From the NCBI GenBank assembly GCA_015232315.1, contig JADFZZ010000016.1, positions 32,317 through 96,316 on the forward strand: a DNA stretch of 64,000 bases, in the 5' to 3' direction. Both the position numbers and the translations under genes were made by a program. Positions 43,809 through 53,333 of the stretch are shown piece after piece; position 1 is the first letter of the stretch; the number at the start of each line of letters is the position of its first letter. Origin of the DNA: SAR324 cluster bacterium. Its GTDB lineage: Bacteria > SAR324 > NAC60-12. The notes under the pieces are model-generated. The model had not been told where the DNA came from, ran no database searches, and worked only from the letters and a program-made list of their open reading frames with translations.

Positions 43809-44898
43809 AGAAATCCTTCACTGTTTGAAGCACATAATCCATTTCGTTCTTGGACAAATGCTGATCGCAAGGAAATGTGATGATATTTTTAGTATGTCCA
43901 TCTGAAACAGGAAAATCGCCTTCTTTGTATCCCAAATGAGCCAATGCGGGTTGTCTGTAGATGGGAACAGGATAATGCACTTTGGCTTCAATCCCTTTTT
44001 CAACACAATATTTTAACAGTTCATCCCGTTGTTCGGCAAAAACGATATACAGGTGATAAACAATTTTGAAATCAGCGGGCCTTGGCGGAATTCTGATTTG
44101 GGATAGTTTTCCCAAATGCTGGTCATAGTATTTAGCGTTATCAATTCGTTTTTGCGCGATAGTTTTGGCATGAGGCAATAACCAGTTACCCACAACAGCC
44201 TGTAGTGTGTCCAATCTGGAATTACAACCCATCACGGTTACGGTATCACGGTCAGCCAAACCATGATTCCTGAGGAGACGTAGTTGCTGACATAGTTTTT
44301 CATCATTGGTGACAATCACGCCGCCATCGGACCACACATTGATATTCTTCAGGGGATGCAAGGAAAAAGCTCCTGTATTGCCCCAGGTTCCAGCGTTTTT
44401 ATCGTCAATTGCGCCCAAAATTGACTGACACGCGTCTTCTACAACTGGTAGATTATGCTTCTTGGCTATAGGTAGCAATTTACGCATATCGGTCATATAA
44501 CCGGTAAAATGAACAGGAACAATGGCTTTGGTTTTGGGGGTGATTTTTTCTTCAAGGAGATCCACATTCATACAAAAAGTATCATTACAGTCGACAAATA
44601 CCGGTGTAGCTCCCAATTCAGCAATAGCCCCAACCGTTGCCACAAAAGTATTGGCCGTGGTGATCACCTCATCCCCATGACCAATCCCCAGTGCCTTGAG
44701 GGACAGTTTGATGGCATCTGTTCCTGAATTGACACCAATGGCATATTTAGCCCCCATCAATTCGGCAAAACTATTTTCAAATTCGGTCAAGGGTTTTCCC
44801 AAGGTAAAATCTCCAGTAGGTACAAAAGCTTTCAGTTGATCCCACAGATCTTCACAATCACCGAATTGTTGAGCCAGATAAGAATAACGAACGTGCAT
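43795..44898 (-). CDS. DegT/DnrJ/EryC1-family PLP aminotransferase (second of a tandem pair in map order)
   Basis: 367 aa. NSGTDAIKLSLKALGIGHGDEV, VVEDACQSILGAI and FSLHPLKNINVWSDGG identify the fold, with Lys184 as the PLP lysine. An AGGAG lies before the ATG. It is 17 bp downstream of an SDR that could deliver the keto-sugar. The residues after the PLP lysine differ from the paralogue (NVWSDGG against NACGDSG), so the two may use different sugars. Confidence 0.93.
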   Translation of the reverse strand: MHVRYSYLAQQFGDCEDLWDQLKAFVPTGDFTLGKPLTEFENSFAELMGAKYAIGVNSGTDAIKLSLKALGIGHGDEVITTANTFVATVGAIAELGATPVFVDCNDTFCMNVDLLEEKITPKTKAIVPVHFTGYMTDMRKLLPIAKKHNLPVVEDACQSILGAIDDKNAGTWGNTGAFSLHPLKNINVWSDGGVIVTNDEKLCQQLRLLRNHGLADRDTVTVMGCNSRLDTLQAVVGNWLLPHAKTIAQKRIDNAKYYDQHLGKLSQIRIPPRPADFKIVYHLYIVFAEQRDELLKYCVEKGIEAKVHYPVPIYRQPALAHLGYKEGDFPVSDGHTKNIITFPCDQHLSKNEMDYVLQTVKDFYAKR

Positions 44899-44915
44899 GA
44901 GTTTCTCCTGATAAA

Positions 44916-45902
44916 TTATTGCAGATTGATGGATTGCATTCTTTTGATATTGAAATAGAACTCATTGGTCATAGAGTCCGGTAATTTCCCGTCTTCAAAG
45001 GCCTGTTTCAGATCCTCTGAGGCCTTACGGATAGAATGTGTGGGCACAAAACCCAATACATTTTTGATTTTTTCCGAAGAGATATGGTAGGAGCGATTGT
45101 CATTACTTGGTGTTTTGACCAGACGAACATCTTCACCTACTACATCACGCACCATTTCTGCCAACTGAGTCACGGTAAAGTTTTCATCACCCGCGTTAAA
45201 AATTTCTCCGGCGATTTTTTCTGAAGGAGCGTCCAGAAGGGCGACATAGGCGCGTACCATGTCTTCAATATGGATGTTGGGTCGACGTTGCTCTCCACCA
45301 AAAACTGAAATTTCACGTTTATGGTAGGCCAGATTTGTCAGAATATTAACCACCAGATCCAGACGTTGGCGTGGAGAATAGCCACATACTGTAGCTGGGC
45401 GGATGGTGACAGTGGTAAATGCCGGAGATTGATATTCTGCCAGAATTTTTTCGCAGTCCGCCTTAAACTTTGAATAATCCGTGAGTGGTTCCAACGACAT
45501 ACCTTCATGAACATTAGGCGTTTCCTTGATGCCATAAACGCTGGAAGAAGAAGCATAAATAAACCGTTTTACTCCAGACTCTTTGCTGACCTCAACCAAC
45601 GGGCGAAACGCGTCAAGATTGATCGATTTTCCTAATGAAGGATTTAATTCAAAACTGGGATCATTGGAGATACAGGCCAGATGAATGACGGCATCATGTC
45701 CGGGAATAGTTTGCTTCAACAAGGCAACATCTCGAATATCTCCTTTGATTTTGTTCAGTTGGGGATGATCCGCAATGACATGTTCTCCATACATCATCAG
45801 ATCAAGGATTGAAACCTTGTAGCCTTTTTCCAGTAGTACAGGAACCAGTCTAGCTCCAACATAACCGGCACCACCTGTAATATAAACGCTTTTAAATGAC
45901 AT
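44916..45902 (-). CDS. NAD-dependent nucleotide-sugar epimerase/dehydratase (extended SDR)
   Basis: 328 aa from the ATG at 45902, supported by GAGG 6 nt upstream; an upstream frame extension to 46013 lacks family similarity. ITGGAGYVGARL is the Rossmann motif; YASSSSVYG and YSKFK give the catalytic Ser and Tyr-Lys. It shares the signature SPRQRLDLVVN with the SDRs at 57832-58965 and 62879-63811, defining one subfamily. There is no DE pair of a 4,6-dehydratase. Role: epimerisation or 4-reduction of a heptose or hexose nucleotide feeding the aminotransferases. Confidence 0.9.
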   Translation of the reverse strand: MSFKSVYITGGAGYVGARLVPVLLEKGYKVSILDLMMYGEHVIADHPQLNKIKGDIRDVALLKQTIPGHDAVIHLACISNDPSFELNPSLGKSINLDAFRPLVEVSKESGVKRFIYASSSSVYGIKETPNVHEGMSLEPLTDYSKFKADCEKILAEYQSPAFTTVTIRPATVCGYSPRQRLDLVVNILTNLAYHKREISVFGGEQRRPNIHIEDMVRAYVALLDAPSEKIAGEIFNAGDENFTVTQLAEMVRDVVGEDVRLVKTPSNDNRSYHISSEKIKNVLGFVPTHSIRKASEDLKQAFEDGKLPDSMTNEFYFNIKRMQSINLQ

Positions 45903-45909
45903 TTTTACC

Positions 45910-47454
45910 TCATGACAAAATAGGTTGAAGATAATGGAGATATTCACGCAATTGTTGATGGGAAACAGGTATGTTCCCAATGTTTCTGACGGCCAGAGCG
46001 GCCACACACGCACCTAAAGCCGACGCTTCAGGCAAACTATGTCCTGTACACAAACTAACCGCCAACGCTGATATCAATGAATCGCCAGCTCCTGCGACAT
46101 CCACAGGATTGGTCGTCATGGCAGGAAAGTGCTGGGATCGAATAAACTCATTCCCCTGTTCCTTGCTGTAGGCAATGAAACCATTAGCGCCTAATTTCAA
46201 AACCAGATTTCTTGAATCAGTTTTTTCCATGAGCGTATGGGCAATCCATTCGACACCATCCTCATTATTCCCCAGCGCGATACGCGCTTCTTTCTCAGTG
46301 GGGCACAAAAGATCAAATTGCTTGAATTTAGACACATCACCAATTTGGGAACTGCACTGAAGATCGCCAAATAACCTGAGGTGATGTTTCTTTGCCAGGT
46401 CAAGGATGACTTCCTCGATTCTGGGCGTGATCACACCATAAACAAAATCACACACCAGGATACCATCCACCTCAGGCGCAAGTTTTCTTAATTTTAAAAT
46501 AATCTGGTCTTCAATGCTTTCAGGAAGGGAATGTTCTTTGAGTCTGCTGACTCTGAAGAGTTTCTGATGTTCAACCATATATCTGATTTTAAAAGTAGTT
46601 GGTCTGCTTTTGTCATCAAATAAATGATATTGAATTCCTTGCCGTTCCAGTTCTTGTCGGACCATTGTAGCAGGAAGATCCTGTCCGACCACCGATACAT
46701 ATTGACACTGAGCGCCCAGAGCCTTGACATGGGCCGCCACAATGGCCGCTCCGCCAACAAATTCTCGTGTCTCGAGTTCTCGAACCACCAGTACAGGAGC
46801 TTCAGCACTCATCCCCAAAGCATCACAAGCAACATACTGATCAACAATCGTGTCACCAATAACCAACATTCGACAATTGGAAAATACATCGAGTTGTTTT
46901 TCCAGTTGTTTCATATTAATTCCCTGTTTTACACAGGCATAATGAAATTGCTGCAATCGCTCACGTTCCAGTTCCTGTAAACTTCCATGCAGCAAATCAG
47001 CGGTGGCATATCGAACATCTCCGGCATGAAAAATAACCTGGCCGCCCAACTGATTCACCAAATCAATCTGGTTCTGGATTTCAGAACGTCTCTCTTCCTC
47101 AAACTCCTTCCCTAAAACAACAATTTCAGGACATAGCCCGGAAATGATGTCTTCAACACTTCCTTGTTCTATCGCCACCACATAATCCACAGAATGGAGT
47201 GCGTTCACGCCTTGTAAACGCTCTGTAAGAGAATAATAGTGAGCCTTGTATTTATCAGCAATGTGAGTTTCACCTAATACACCCACAACTACAATCTGCC
47301 CCAATCCCTTGGCATATTCGAGAAAACGCAAATGTCCGGGATGAATGACATTGAAGTGACCATAACAAAAAATCACTTTTTGATGATTTTTTTTCCAGGA
47401 TTGACGTTGTTCAACCAGATTGGAAACGGTGATGATTTTAGATTGAAGAGTCAT
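45910..47454 (-). CDS. hldE: HldE-like bifunctional enzyme with swapped domain order (nucleotidyltransferase then PfkB kinase)
   Basis: 514 aa. Residues ~25-150 are a cytidylyltransferase-fold domain with HPGH at 38-41 and YSLTERLQGVNAL (the ISTT-R region). Residues ~195-510 are a PfkB/ribokinase-family kinase with VGGAAIVAAHVKALGA and DVAGAGDS (catalytic Asp near 458). E. coli HldE has the kinase first and the adenylyltransferase second. HldE makes heptose-1,7-bisphosphate and, after dephosphorylation, ADP-heptose. Neighbours gmhA, hddC-like and SDR genes support a heptose role. The start overlaps the preceding gene by 17 nt. Confidence 0.85.
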   Translation of the reverse strand: MTLQSKIITVSNLVEQRQSWKKNHQKVIFCYGHFNVIHPGHLRFLEYAKGLGQIVVVGVLGETHIADKYKAHYYSLTERLQGVNALHSVDYVVAIEQGSVEDIISGLCPEIVVLGKEFEEERRSEIQNQIDLVNQLGGQVIFHAGDVRYATADLLHGSLQELERERLQQFHYACVKQGINMKQLEKQLDVFSNCRMLVIGDTIVDQYVACDALGMSAEAPVLVVRELETREFVGGAAIVAAHVKALGAQCQYVSVVGQDLPATMVRQELERQGIQYHLFDDKSRPTTFKIRYMVEHQKLFRVSRLKEHSLPESIEDQIILKLRKLAPEVDGILVCDFVYGVITPRIEEVILDLAKKHHLRLFGDLQCSSQIGDVSKFKQFDLLCPTEKEARIALGNNEDGVEWIAHTLMEKTDSRNLVLKLGANGFIAYSKEQGNEFIRSQHFPAMTTNPVDVAGAGDSLISALAVSLCTGHSLPEASALGACVAALAVRNIGNIPVSHQQLREYLHYLQPILS

Positions 47455-48244
47455 AAAGCAACTGATTTATGTATTGATGGATAGGATGTTGTTCAAACTT
47501 TTCTTGCCAGACTGTCGAGGGAAGTTCTTCAAAGAAAAATGGAACAGGATCATTTTGTACAGCTTTAAAATTGGGCAGGGTGCCAATATCCCGATGGCAC
47601 AGATCATTGTGCCACGTCGCGATGTTCCCTATAAATTGAGGAAGAATCTGAGTGCTCATGTCTGTTACATCAGAAGGTTGTTTCAACAACCACTCCAGGA
47701 TGTGATGATCCAGAAAATAGACTGCGGCGTTCGCCAGATTCCCGGGAGGGTTTTTTACTTTTTCATGAAACTCCCGGACAACTCCCTGAGGGTCCAGTTT
47801 GACAATACCACAAGCATGAGGAATCGTGGTGCTGTAAGTCATCATGGTCATCAATGTTTGAGGAGGTCTGCGTGTCTGGTGATAATCCAGAAAGTCCTGG
47901 AAATCACAACAACAGTAATTATCTGTATGAATTAACAGGATATCATGTCCCTTGAAAAAATCCGCATTGGCCCGAAGTGTCCCGGCTGTGCCCAGCAACA
48001 CGGGTTCGTAGCTGGTTTCCACCCAGCCTTCATATTGAGGTTGCTTCAGAAAATCCCTGAAGGGTTCCGGAATATAGTGCAGGTTCACCAGTACGCGTTC
48101 AATTCCTGAACGCCTGAGTGTTTCCAGCCAATATTCCAGAAGGGGTCTTTTTCTGACAGGCATCAGACATTTGGGCCAGAGATCCGTCAATGGCCGCAAG
48201 CGTGTGCCTAGCCCTGCTGACAAAAGCAATGCGCGAACTCCCAT
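47438..48244 (-). CDS. hddC: Sugar-1-phosphate nucleotidyltransferase, HddC/mannose-1-phosphate guanylyltransferase type
   Basis: 268 aa with LLSAGLGTRLRPLTD (residues 7-21), WPKCLMPVRKRPLLEYW and IHTDNYCCCDF as the metal-site region. With gmhA and hddA in the locus, D-glycero-D-manno-heptose-1-phosphate guanylyltransferase is the likeliest role, giving GDP-heptose; mannose-1-phosphate guanylyltransferase is the alternative. The start overlaps the epimerase stop by one base (TAATG). Confidence 0.75.
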   Translation of the reverse strand: MGVRALLLSAGLGTRLRPLTDLWPKCLMPVRKRPLLEYWLETLRRSGIERVLVNLHYIPEPFRDFLKQPQYEGWVETSYEPVLLGTAGTLRANADFFKGHDILLIHTDNYCCCDFQDFLDYHQTRRPPQTLMTMMTYSTTIPHACGIVKLDPQGVVREFHEKVKNPPGNLANAAVYFLDHHILEWLLKQPSDVTDMSTQILPQFIGNIATWHNDLCHRDIGTLPNFKAVQNDPVPFFFEELPSTVWQEKFEQHPIHQYINQLLYDSSI

Positions 48245-49230
48245 TAGCCCTCTTTACCCAAATAGCGAAACCAATCTTTGGTCGCATCAGCAATTTTGTC
48301 CGGTGTCCAGACGGGTGCCGCTCTCCAGTAATCAATATTTTCCAGGAGGGAGGCTACGCCTTGTTCAATAGAAACCTTGGGTTCCCAGCCTAGTTCTGTA
48401 CGGATTTTGGTCATATCAGCAAAAGTACAGTCTGGTTCTCCAGGCCGCTTGGGAATATGAATTTTCTCTCCTTGTAACAACTCTACCAGACGATTGACAG
48501 AAATCGTTTTTCCGCTGCCAACGTTATAGATTTCCTGTTTTTTATTGCTTTTTGCCGCAGTAAGCACGGCTTGTGCCACATCCGTCACATAGGTAAAATC
48601 ACGGGTTTGGTTTCCATCCCCTACAACAGTATAAGGTTTTCCCGCCAGTTTTTGAGCCAGAAACACCCCCAGGACGGCTCCATAGGTTCCTGAAGTTCGT
48701 GAGCGAGGACCATAAACATTAAAAAAACGTAGAGACAATGCCGGCAGGTCATAAACCTGTGCCCAGTGCATGACCAGTTCTTCGCCAATGCGTTTCGTCA
48801 AGGCATAAGGATATTGGGGACGAATGGGCGCATCTTCACGTGTAGGATAATGATCAGGAATGCCATAGCAGGAAGAAGACGCGGCATAAACAAGTCGTTT
48901 GATTCCATATTTTGAAGCGGCCTGCAATACATTGAATGTACCATCCACATTGGCACGGAAATAGGCTTCAGGATTCTGAATCGAGGGAACAATATCCGCC
49001 AGCGCCGCGATATGGAAAACCCAATCCACGCCATCAAACTTACTTTGCCATTCCCCTTTGATTCCCAAATCACATTCCATCAGCTCAATTTTGTCTGCGA
49101 CATGTTTCAAATTATCGGGTCTTCCCGTACTGAAATTATCCAGTACCATAACCTGATGCCCTTCTCTAACCAGAGCATCCACGAGATGACTACCAATAAA
49201 TCCTGCTCCGCCTGTAACAATTGTCTTCAC
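48244..49230 (-). CDS. UDP-glucose 4-epimerase-like SDR
   Basis: 328 aa, starting at GTG 49230 with AAGGAG 7 nt before it; the in-frame ATG at 49275 lies inside gmhA and lacks such a site. Motifs: IVTGGAGFIGSH, YAASSSCYG and YALTKRIGEE (Tyr-Lys catalytic pair), FNVYGPRS. The closest overall pattern is GalE/WbpP-like C4-epimerases. In this position it could epimerise UDP-sugars or the heptose nucleotide. Confidence 0.9.
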   Translation of the reverse strand: MKTIVTGGAGFIGSHLVDALVREGHQVMVLDNFSTGRPDNLKHVADKIELMECDLGIKGEWQSKFDGVDWVFHIAALADIVPSIQNPEAYFRANVDGTFNVLQAASKYGIKRLVYAASSSCYGIPDHYPTREDAPIRPQYPYALTKRIGEELVMHWAQVYDLPALSLRFFNVYGPRSRTSGTYGAVLGVFLAQKLAGKPYTVVGDGNQTRDFTYVTDVAQAVLTAAKSNKKQEIYNVGSGKTISVNRLVELLQGEKIHIPKRPGEPDCTFADMTKIRTELGWEPKVSIEQGVASLLENIDYWRAAPVWTPDKIADATKDWFRYLGKEG

Positions 49231-49241
49231 GTTGATTCTCC

Positions 49242-49802
49242 TTAAACGGGATTTGCAAATAACCACTGCATACACATGTGTCCCACCACCATCTGCAAAT
49301 CTTCTGAAATCTGCATGTCAGCAATGGGGAAATGAATAGGAATCTGTGCAAGCTTCAAGGCTTTTCCACCGCTATAACCCAGAATGGCAAACGTTTTCAT
49401 TCCCATCGAATTACCAACTTCCAACGCCTTCAGGATGTTGGGAGAATTACCGCTACCGGACAAGACAATCAGTACATCATCCGCTTGAGCTTTCACGCGC
49501 AATTGCTGGGAATAAATTTCTTCGTAGGAAATATCATTGGCCAGACATGTCAAGATCGCAGGATTGGCGGGAAGTGCTTCTACACGTAATCCTAACCCCG
49601 TATTTTTTGCGATCCCATAGATATAATCATTGGCCAAATGAATGGCATTTCCCGCGCTTCCTCCATTGCCGCACAAATACACATGATGCTGTGTTTTCCA
49701 TGCTTCCCGAAGCGTCATTGCCAATTGATGAACAGGCTCCCAATCAAAATTTTTGAGAGTTCCTTCCAATCGTTCTACATAAGCCTTATAGAGTTCAAGC
49801 AT
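49242..49802 (-). CDS. gmhA: Sedoheptulose-7-phosphate isomerase (phosphoheptose isomerase, SIS domain)
   Basis: 186 aa from the ATG at 49802, which has AGGA 5 nt upstream. The SIS domain shows CGNGGSAGNAIHLANDY and LIVLSGSGNSPNILKAL, and the C-terminal QISEDLQMVVGHM resembles the E-x2-Q-x3-H region of GmhA. It turns sedoheptulose-7-phosphate into D-glycero-D-manno-heptose-7-phosphate, the common precursor of GDP- and ADP-heptose. Confidence 0.88.
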   Translation of the reverse strand: MLELYKAYVERLEGTLKNFDWEPVHQLAMTLREAWKTQHHVYLCGNGGSAGNAIHLANDYIYGIAKNTGLGLRVEALPANPAILTCLANDISYEEIYSQQLRVKAQADDVLIVLSGSGNSPNILKALEVGNSMGMKTFAILGYSGGKALKLAQIPIHFPIADMQISEDLQMVVGHMCMQWLFANPV

Positions 49803-49825
49803 ATTTTCCTGTCGGTTGTAGTTAA

Positions 49826-50629
49826 TCACCAGGCAGTCCACCCGCCATCCACCATAAAATTCTGTCCAGTAACATACTCTGAAAGGTCACTTGCCAAAAA
49901 GGCAATTATTCCTTTAAAGTCCTGTTCTGAAGCCATTCGCCCCATCGGGGTCAGTTTGCAATATCGTTGATGAAACGCTTCAGGCTGGTTACGCCAGATG
50001 CCCCCTGGAGAAATCGCATTGACCCTGATATTTGGCGCAACATTGGTTGCCATCCAGCGTGTGAGTTGAATCAATCCGCCTTTGCTGGCGGCATAAGCTG
50101 CGGGATTTCCCATGGAGGTTCCTTCATACAGACTCATATTAGGTCCGACAACACCATAAGTAGAGCCGATATTTATGACCGAACCATGCCCTGAGGCTCG
50201 CAATAAATCCAGACAACTTTGTACCAGGACAAACGGCGCTGTCAGGTTTACTTCCAAAGCACGACGCCACGTTTCACTGGACTGCTGATCAAATGGAACA
50301 CCCCAGCCTTTTAATTGTGAAGTTCCGACAAACGCGCTGTTATTGATTAAAATATCAAGACGTCCAAAATGTTTCTGTATCTGATCTTTCAGACTCAAGA
50401 TTTCCTCTTCTTTTTCCAGATCCAGAACAATCGGCAACACTGGTACAGAATGTTTACTCGCCAGAGATTGAGCCGCCTGTTCACACGCGTCTCGCTGTAT
50501 ATCAACCAATACAACATGAGCGCCTAATTCAGTCAGTGCTTCCGCAAAGGTTTGCCCCAAGTGCCCAGCCCCTCCTGTAATGACAGCAACTCGCCCTGTT
50601 AAATTCATCAGTTCCTGTATGCTTTTCAT
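49826..50629 (-). CDS. ptmA: Classical SDR oxidoreductase (PtmA-like)
   Basis: 267 aa with ITGGAGHLGQTFAEAL (cofactor site), NNSAFVG (the NNAG position), catalytic Ser in INIGSTYG and YAASK. The C-terminus FLASDLSEYVTGQNFMVDGGW is typical. It overlaps the CMP-sugar synthetase by 4 nt. In Campylobacter PtmA is an SDR that accompanies legionaminic acid genes and is needed for full glycosylation. The assignment here rests on context. Confidence 0.8.
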   Translation of the reverse strand: MKSIQELMNLTGRVAVITGGAGHLGQTFAEALTELGAHVVLVDIQRDACEQAAQSLASKHSVPVLPIVLDLEKEEEILSLKDQIQKHFGRLDILINNSAFVGTSQLKGWGVPFDQQSSETWRRALEVNLTAPFVLVQSCLDLLRASGHGSVINIGSTYGVVGPNMSLYEGTSMGNPAAYAASKGGLIQLTRWMATNVAPNIRVNAISPGGIWRNQPEAFHQRYCKLTPMGRMASEQDFKGIIAFLASDLSEYVTGQNFMVDGGWTAW

Positions 50630-51336
50630 GTTAATTTCTCCTGTCGTTGCAATAAAAATTCGGCCATTTCCAAATCCAGTGGCGTATCGATATCAATCGC
50701 TCTTTCCGTGGGAATCATCACGGCCTGAAGTTTACCCTCAAAAATTCCCTGTGCGTTCATAATGAATGACGGACGGCTCACATAGGCTACCGTGGTCATA
50801 TCGAATATCTGAAACGGGACATCTTGTCGGCGAATGACTTTTTTTTCCAGAGACATGGCCAGTTTTATTTCACCAGAGGGTTCCACCCTGACCATATTGA
50901 AAGCCGGATGACGTGTGGTTGGGGTGATTGTAATCACCATATCCGCATCAGAATTTAATAGTTTTTCAATGCAGGCATCCACATCCTGGACACTTCTGAG
51001 TGGAGAGGTGGTGGGGAGACTGACAAAAACATCAGGATAAGGAATGTCCCGCTGTTTTTTTAGTTCTTCCAGGGCGTGCTGCCAGGCGTTCCATTCCGCA
51101 GTATTGTCCTGAGCCAGTTCCGCCGGTCTCATGAATGGAACTTTCGCGCCTGCCTGTTTGGCACACTCTGCAATCTGGATACTATCCGTTGAAACGATTA
51201 TTTCCTTGATAAACCGCGATTTTTTCGCAGTTTCAATGGAATAATGAATCAGTGGCTTTCCATGGAGGGGAATGATATTTTTATTGGGAATACCTTTGGA
51301 ACCACCTCTGGCAAAAATAAAACCTGTCACATTCAT
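50626..51336 (-). CDS. legF: CMP-legionaminic acid synthetase (NeuA family)
   Basis: 236 aa with FIFARGGSKGIPNKNI at the N-terminus, the CMP-nonulosonate synthetase signature, then IVSTDS and VSLPTTSPLRSVQDVD. It activates the nonulosonic acid with CTP. The partners are legionaminate-type, so LegF/PtmB is preferred over NeuA or PseF. It is 2 bp after the oxidoreductase gene. Confidence 0.92.
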   Translation of the reverse strand: MNVTGFIFARGGSKGIPNKNIIPLHGKPLIHYSIETAKKSRFIKEIIVSTDSIQIAECAKQAGAKVPFMRPAELAQDNTAEWNAWQHALEELKKQRDIPYPDVFVSLPTTSPLRSVQDVDACIEKLLNSDADMVITITPTTRHPAFNMVRVEPSGEIKLAMSLEKKVIRRQDVPFQIFDMTTVAYVSRPSFIMNAQGIFEGKLQAVMIPTERAIDIDTPLDLEMAEFLLQRQEKLT

Positions 51337-51338
51337 GG

Positions 51339-52262
51339 CTACTGAACTCCGTTGATGATCCGTTTGCCTTCTCGCATTGATAATTGTGCTTTTTCAATCA
51401 ATTCCAATATTGCCAACCCTTCCTGAAAAGAACATACAGAGGATTCCTGACCTTCAAGAATGGTCTGATGCATGAACCGATATGTATCATTTCGTTGTAC
51501 CGGAAATGACAACACTTCCTGACCAATGGTCAGGGTATTATTGACCAGGTCTGCTTTCATACTCATATTTTCGGTCACACAAATAATTTCTCTCCGGGTT
51601 TGATGATCCAGGTAATTCATCTGGATGGTCACCAGTGGGCATCGCTCGGTCTGTAGCATGAGAGCATAAGCATCTGTTCCCTGAATTTCTAACGGACTGA
51701 TGTGTCCTCCCAAGGCTGAGACGGTTTGCCAAATGCCTGTTAACCAAAGAACATAATCGAGTTCATGACTCAGTTCATAAAGAACGCCCCCACCTTCAGC
51801 AGAAGACGCTGAGGAAGATTCACACAATCGATAATCCCGGGCAGGACGCCAATTCGGAAGATAGGACCCTACATACACGTGGAGGCACAATATTTTATTT
51901 TGATACAACCGGTTTTTGAGTTCCTGGATCACTGGATGAAAACGCAAATTATATCCGACCCGAGAACTGGCGTGCGACATTGTGGATGTCGGTAAAGATG
52001 CGAATATAGGTTTTTCAATGAGTATTGTTCCTTGATATCCTTCGGCTTGAAGGTGAAGAAATGTGGTATAGTGCTGTGGGGTGGCATTCGAAATGACGAT
52101 ATATTCAAAATGATGAAGATTCTTCAATTCATTCAGCGAATGACATACCGGATAAGGGATATCCTCTCGTTGTGAGATTACATGAATTTCATGCCCCAAC
52201 TCATGTAAAACAGTAGCATGCCGTTCTCCAATCGAGCCATAACCAATAATCAGGATTTTCAT
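51339..52262 (-). CDS. ptmF: Gfo/Idh/MocA-family oxidoreductase (PtmF-like)
   Basis: 307 aa from the ATG at 52262; an upstream in-frame TTG is less likely. MKILIIGYGSIGERHATVL is the NAD-binding start of the family, and EKPIFASLP carries the conserved EKP lysine. PtmF is associated with PtmE in GDP-glucosamine-based legionaminate loci. It lies between legF and ptmE with close spacing. The reaction is not known in detail. Confidence 0.8.
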   Translation of the reverse strand: MKILIIGYGSIGERHATVLHELGHEIHVISQREDIPYPVCHSLNELKNLHHFEYIVISNATPQHYTTFLHLQAEGYQGTILIEKPIFASLPTSTMSHASSRVGYNLRFHPVIQELKNRLYQNKILCLHVYVGSYLPNWRPARDYRLCESSSASSAEGGGVLYELSHELDYVLWLTGIWQTVSALGGHISPLEIQGTDAYALMLQTERCPLVTIQMNYLDHQTRREIICVTENMSMKADLVNNTLTIGQEVLSFPVQRNDTYRFMHQTILEGQESSVCSFQEGLAILELIEKAQLSMREGKRIINGVQ

Positions 52263-52271
52263 GACTGCCAA

Positions 52272-53333
52272 TCAAATGGAGGAAGTGGAAAAATATTCAT
52301 GAAATTCGCCATTGGCTCTTTTGAAATCCTCAACCTGACCAATATCAATCCAGTATTCTCTGATGGGAAATACTACTGTTTCCAGGCCAGCATGCATTAA
52401 CTTCTGAAATAATTGTGGCATGTCAAAAAAATAATGGGATGGAATATAACTTAATGCAGGCGATGACAATACATAAATACCCGCATTCACAAAAAAACGT
52501 TGCACAGGTTTTTCTTCAATAGCTTGGATACGATAATTCTCAATCTGTACCACTCCATAAGGAACCTGAAAATCATATTCCCGAACACACATGGTGGCGA
52601 TAGAGTGATGTTCCCTATGATAGTTCAGCAGGTTGATAAAATTGACTTTAGTCAGAATATCTCCATTCATGATAATCATGGGTAATTCAGGCGGATTATC
52701 GATAAGACTCAATGCGCCAGCAGTACCCAGGGGGTCTTTTTCTTGCAAATACCGGATTTCTATCCCTTTTTTGGAGCCATCCCCAAAGTATTCCCGAATT
52801 TGCTCACCCAGATAGTTGATGGAAATATAAAAACGATAAAAGCCCGCATCAATGAAGTTATCCAGAATTGTTTCCAGGAGTGGTTTTGATCCAACTTTCA
52901 ACAAAGGCTTGGGGCAATCTCTGGTCAGTATTCCCAAACGTGTTCCCAATCCACCTGCCATCAATACCACCCAGTTGTCATAACGGGCGGGTTTCAGCAT
53001 TTCATCCAGCAATTTCAATCCAATGACACGTTGGTCTTTGTCGAGTATGGGAATTTGGTGGATTTGCTTTTGCTTCATCAAAGAAAAAACCTGCTCCTCA
53101 GAGTCATCCACTGAAGCTGTTTTAGGGCTCCGTGACATCACTTCGTCGAGAGGATGCTGCAGCGTAAACCCTTTGAGCAACCCTCTACGAATGTCTCCAT
53201 CGGTCACAGTTCCCAAGAGATGATTCTCTGAGTCAACAACCATAACAATTTGCAAAGCCTCACGCTCCAGCAACTGAATAGCGTCTTGCAAGGTTTGTGA
53301 AGATTGAAGAAGGGTTTTATGCCAGTCTTTCAT
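52272..53333 (-). CDS. ptmE: CBS-domain nucleotidyltransferase (PtmE-type, GlcN-1-phosphate guanylyltransferase)
   Basis: 353 aa. Residues ~1-115 hold two CBS motifs (VTDGDIRRGLL; HQIPILDKDQRVIGL). Residues ~120-350 are a nucleotidyltransferase with LMAGGLGTRLGILTRDCPKPLLKVG (in parts) and IIMNGDILTKV. This arrangement is typical of PtmE, which produces GDP-GlcN for legionaminic acid. The overlap with legG is 4 nt (ATGA). Confidence 0.9.
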   Translation of the reverse strand: MKDWHKTLLQSSQTLQDAIQLLEREALQIVMVVDSENHLLGTVTDGDIRRGLLKGFTLQHPLDEVMSRSPKTASVDDSEEQVFSLMKQKQIHQIPILDKDQRVIGLKLLDEMLKPARYDNWVVLMAGGLGTRLGILTRDCPKPLLKVGSKPLLETILDNFIDAGFYRFYISINYLGEQIREYFGDGSKKGIEIRYLQEKDPLGTAGALSLIDNPPELPMIIMNGDILTKVNFINLLNYHREHHSIATMCVREYDFQVPYGVVQIENYRIQAIEEKPVQRFFVNAGIYVLSSPALSYIPSHYFFDMPQLFQKLMHAGLETVVFPIREYWIDIGQVEDFKRANGEFHEYFSTSSI

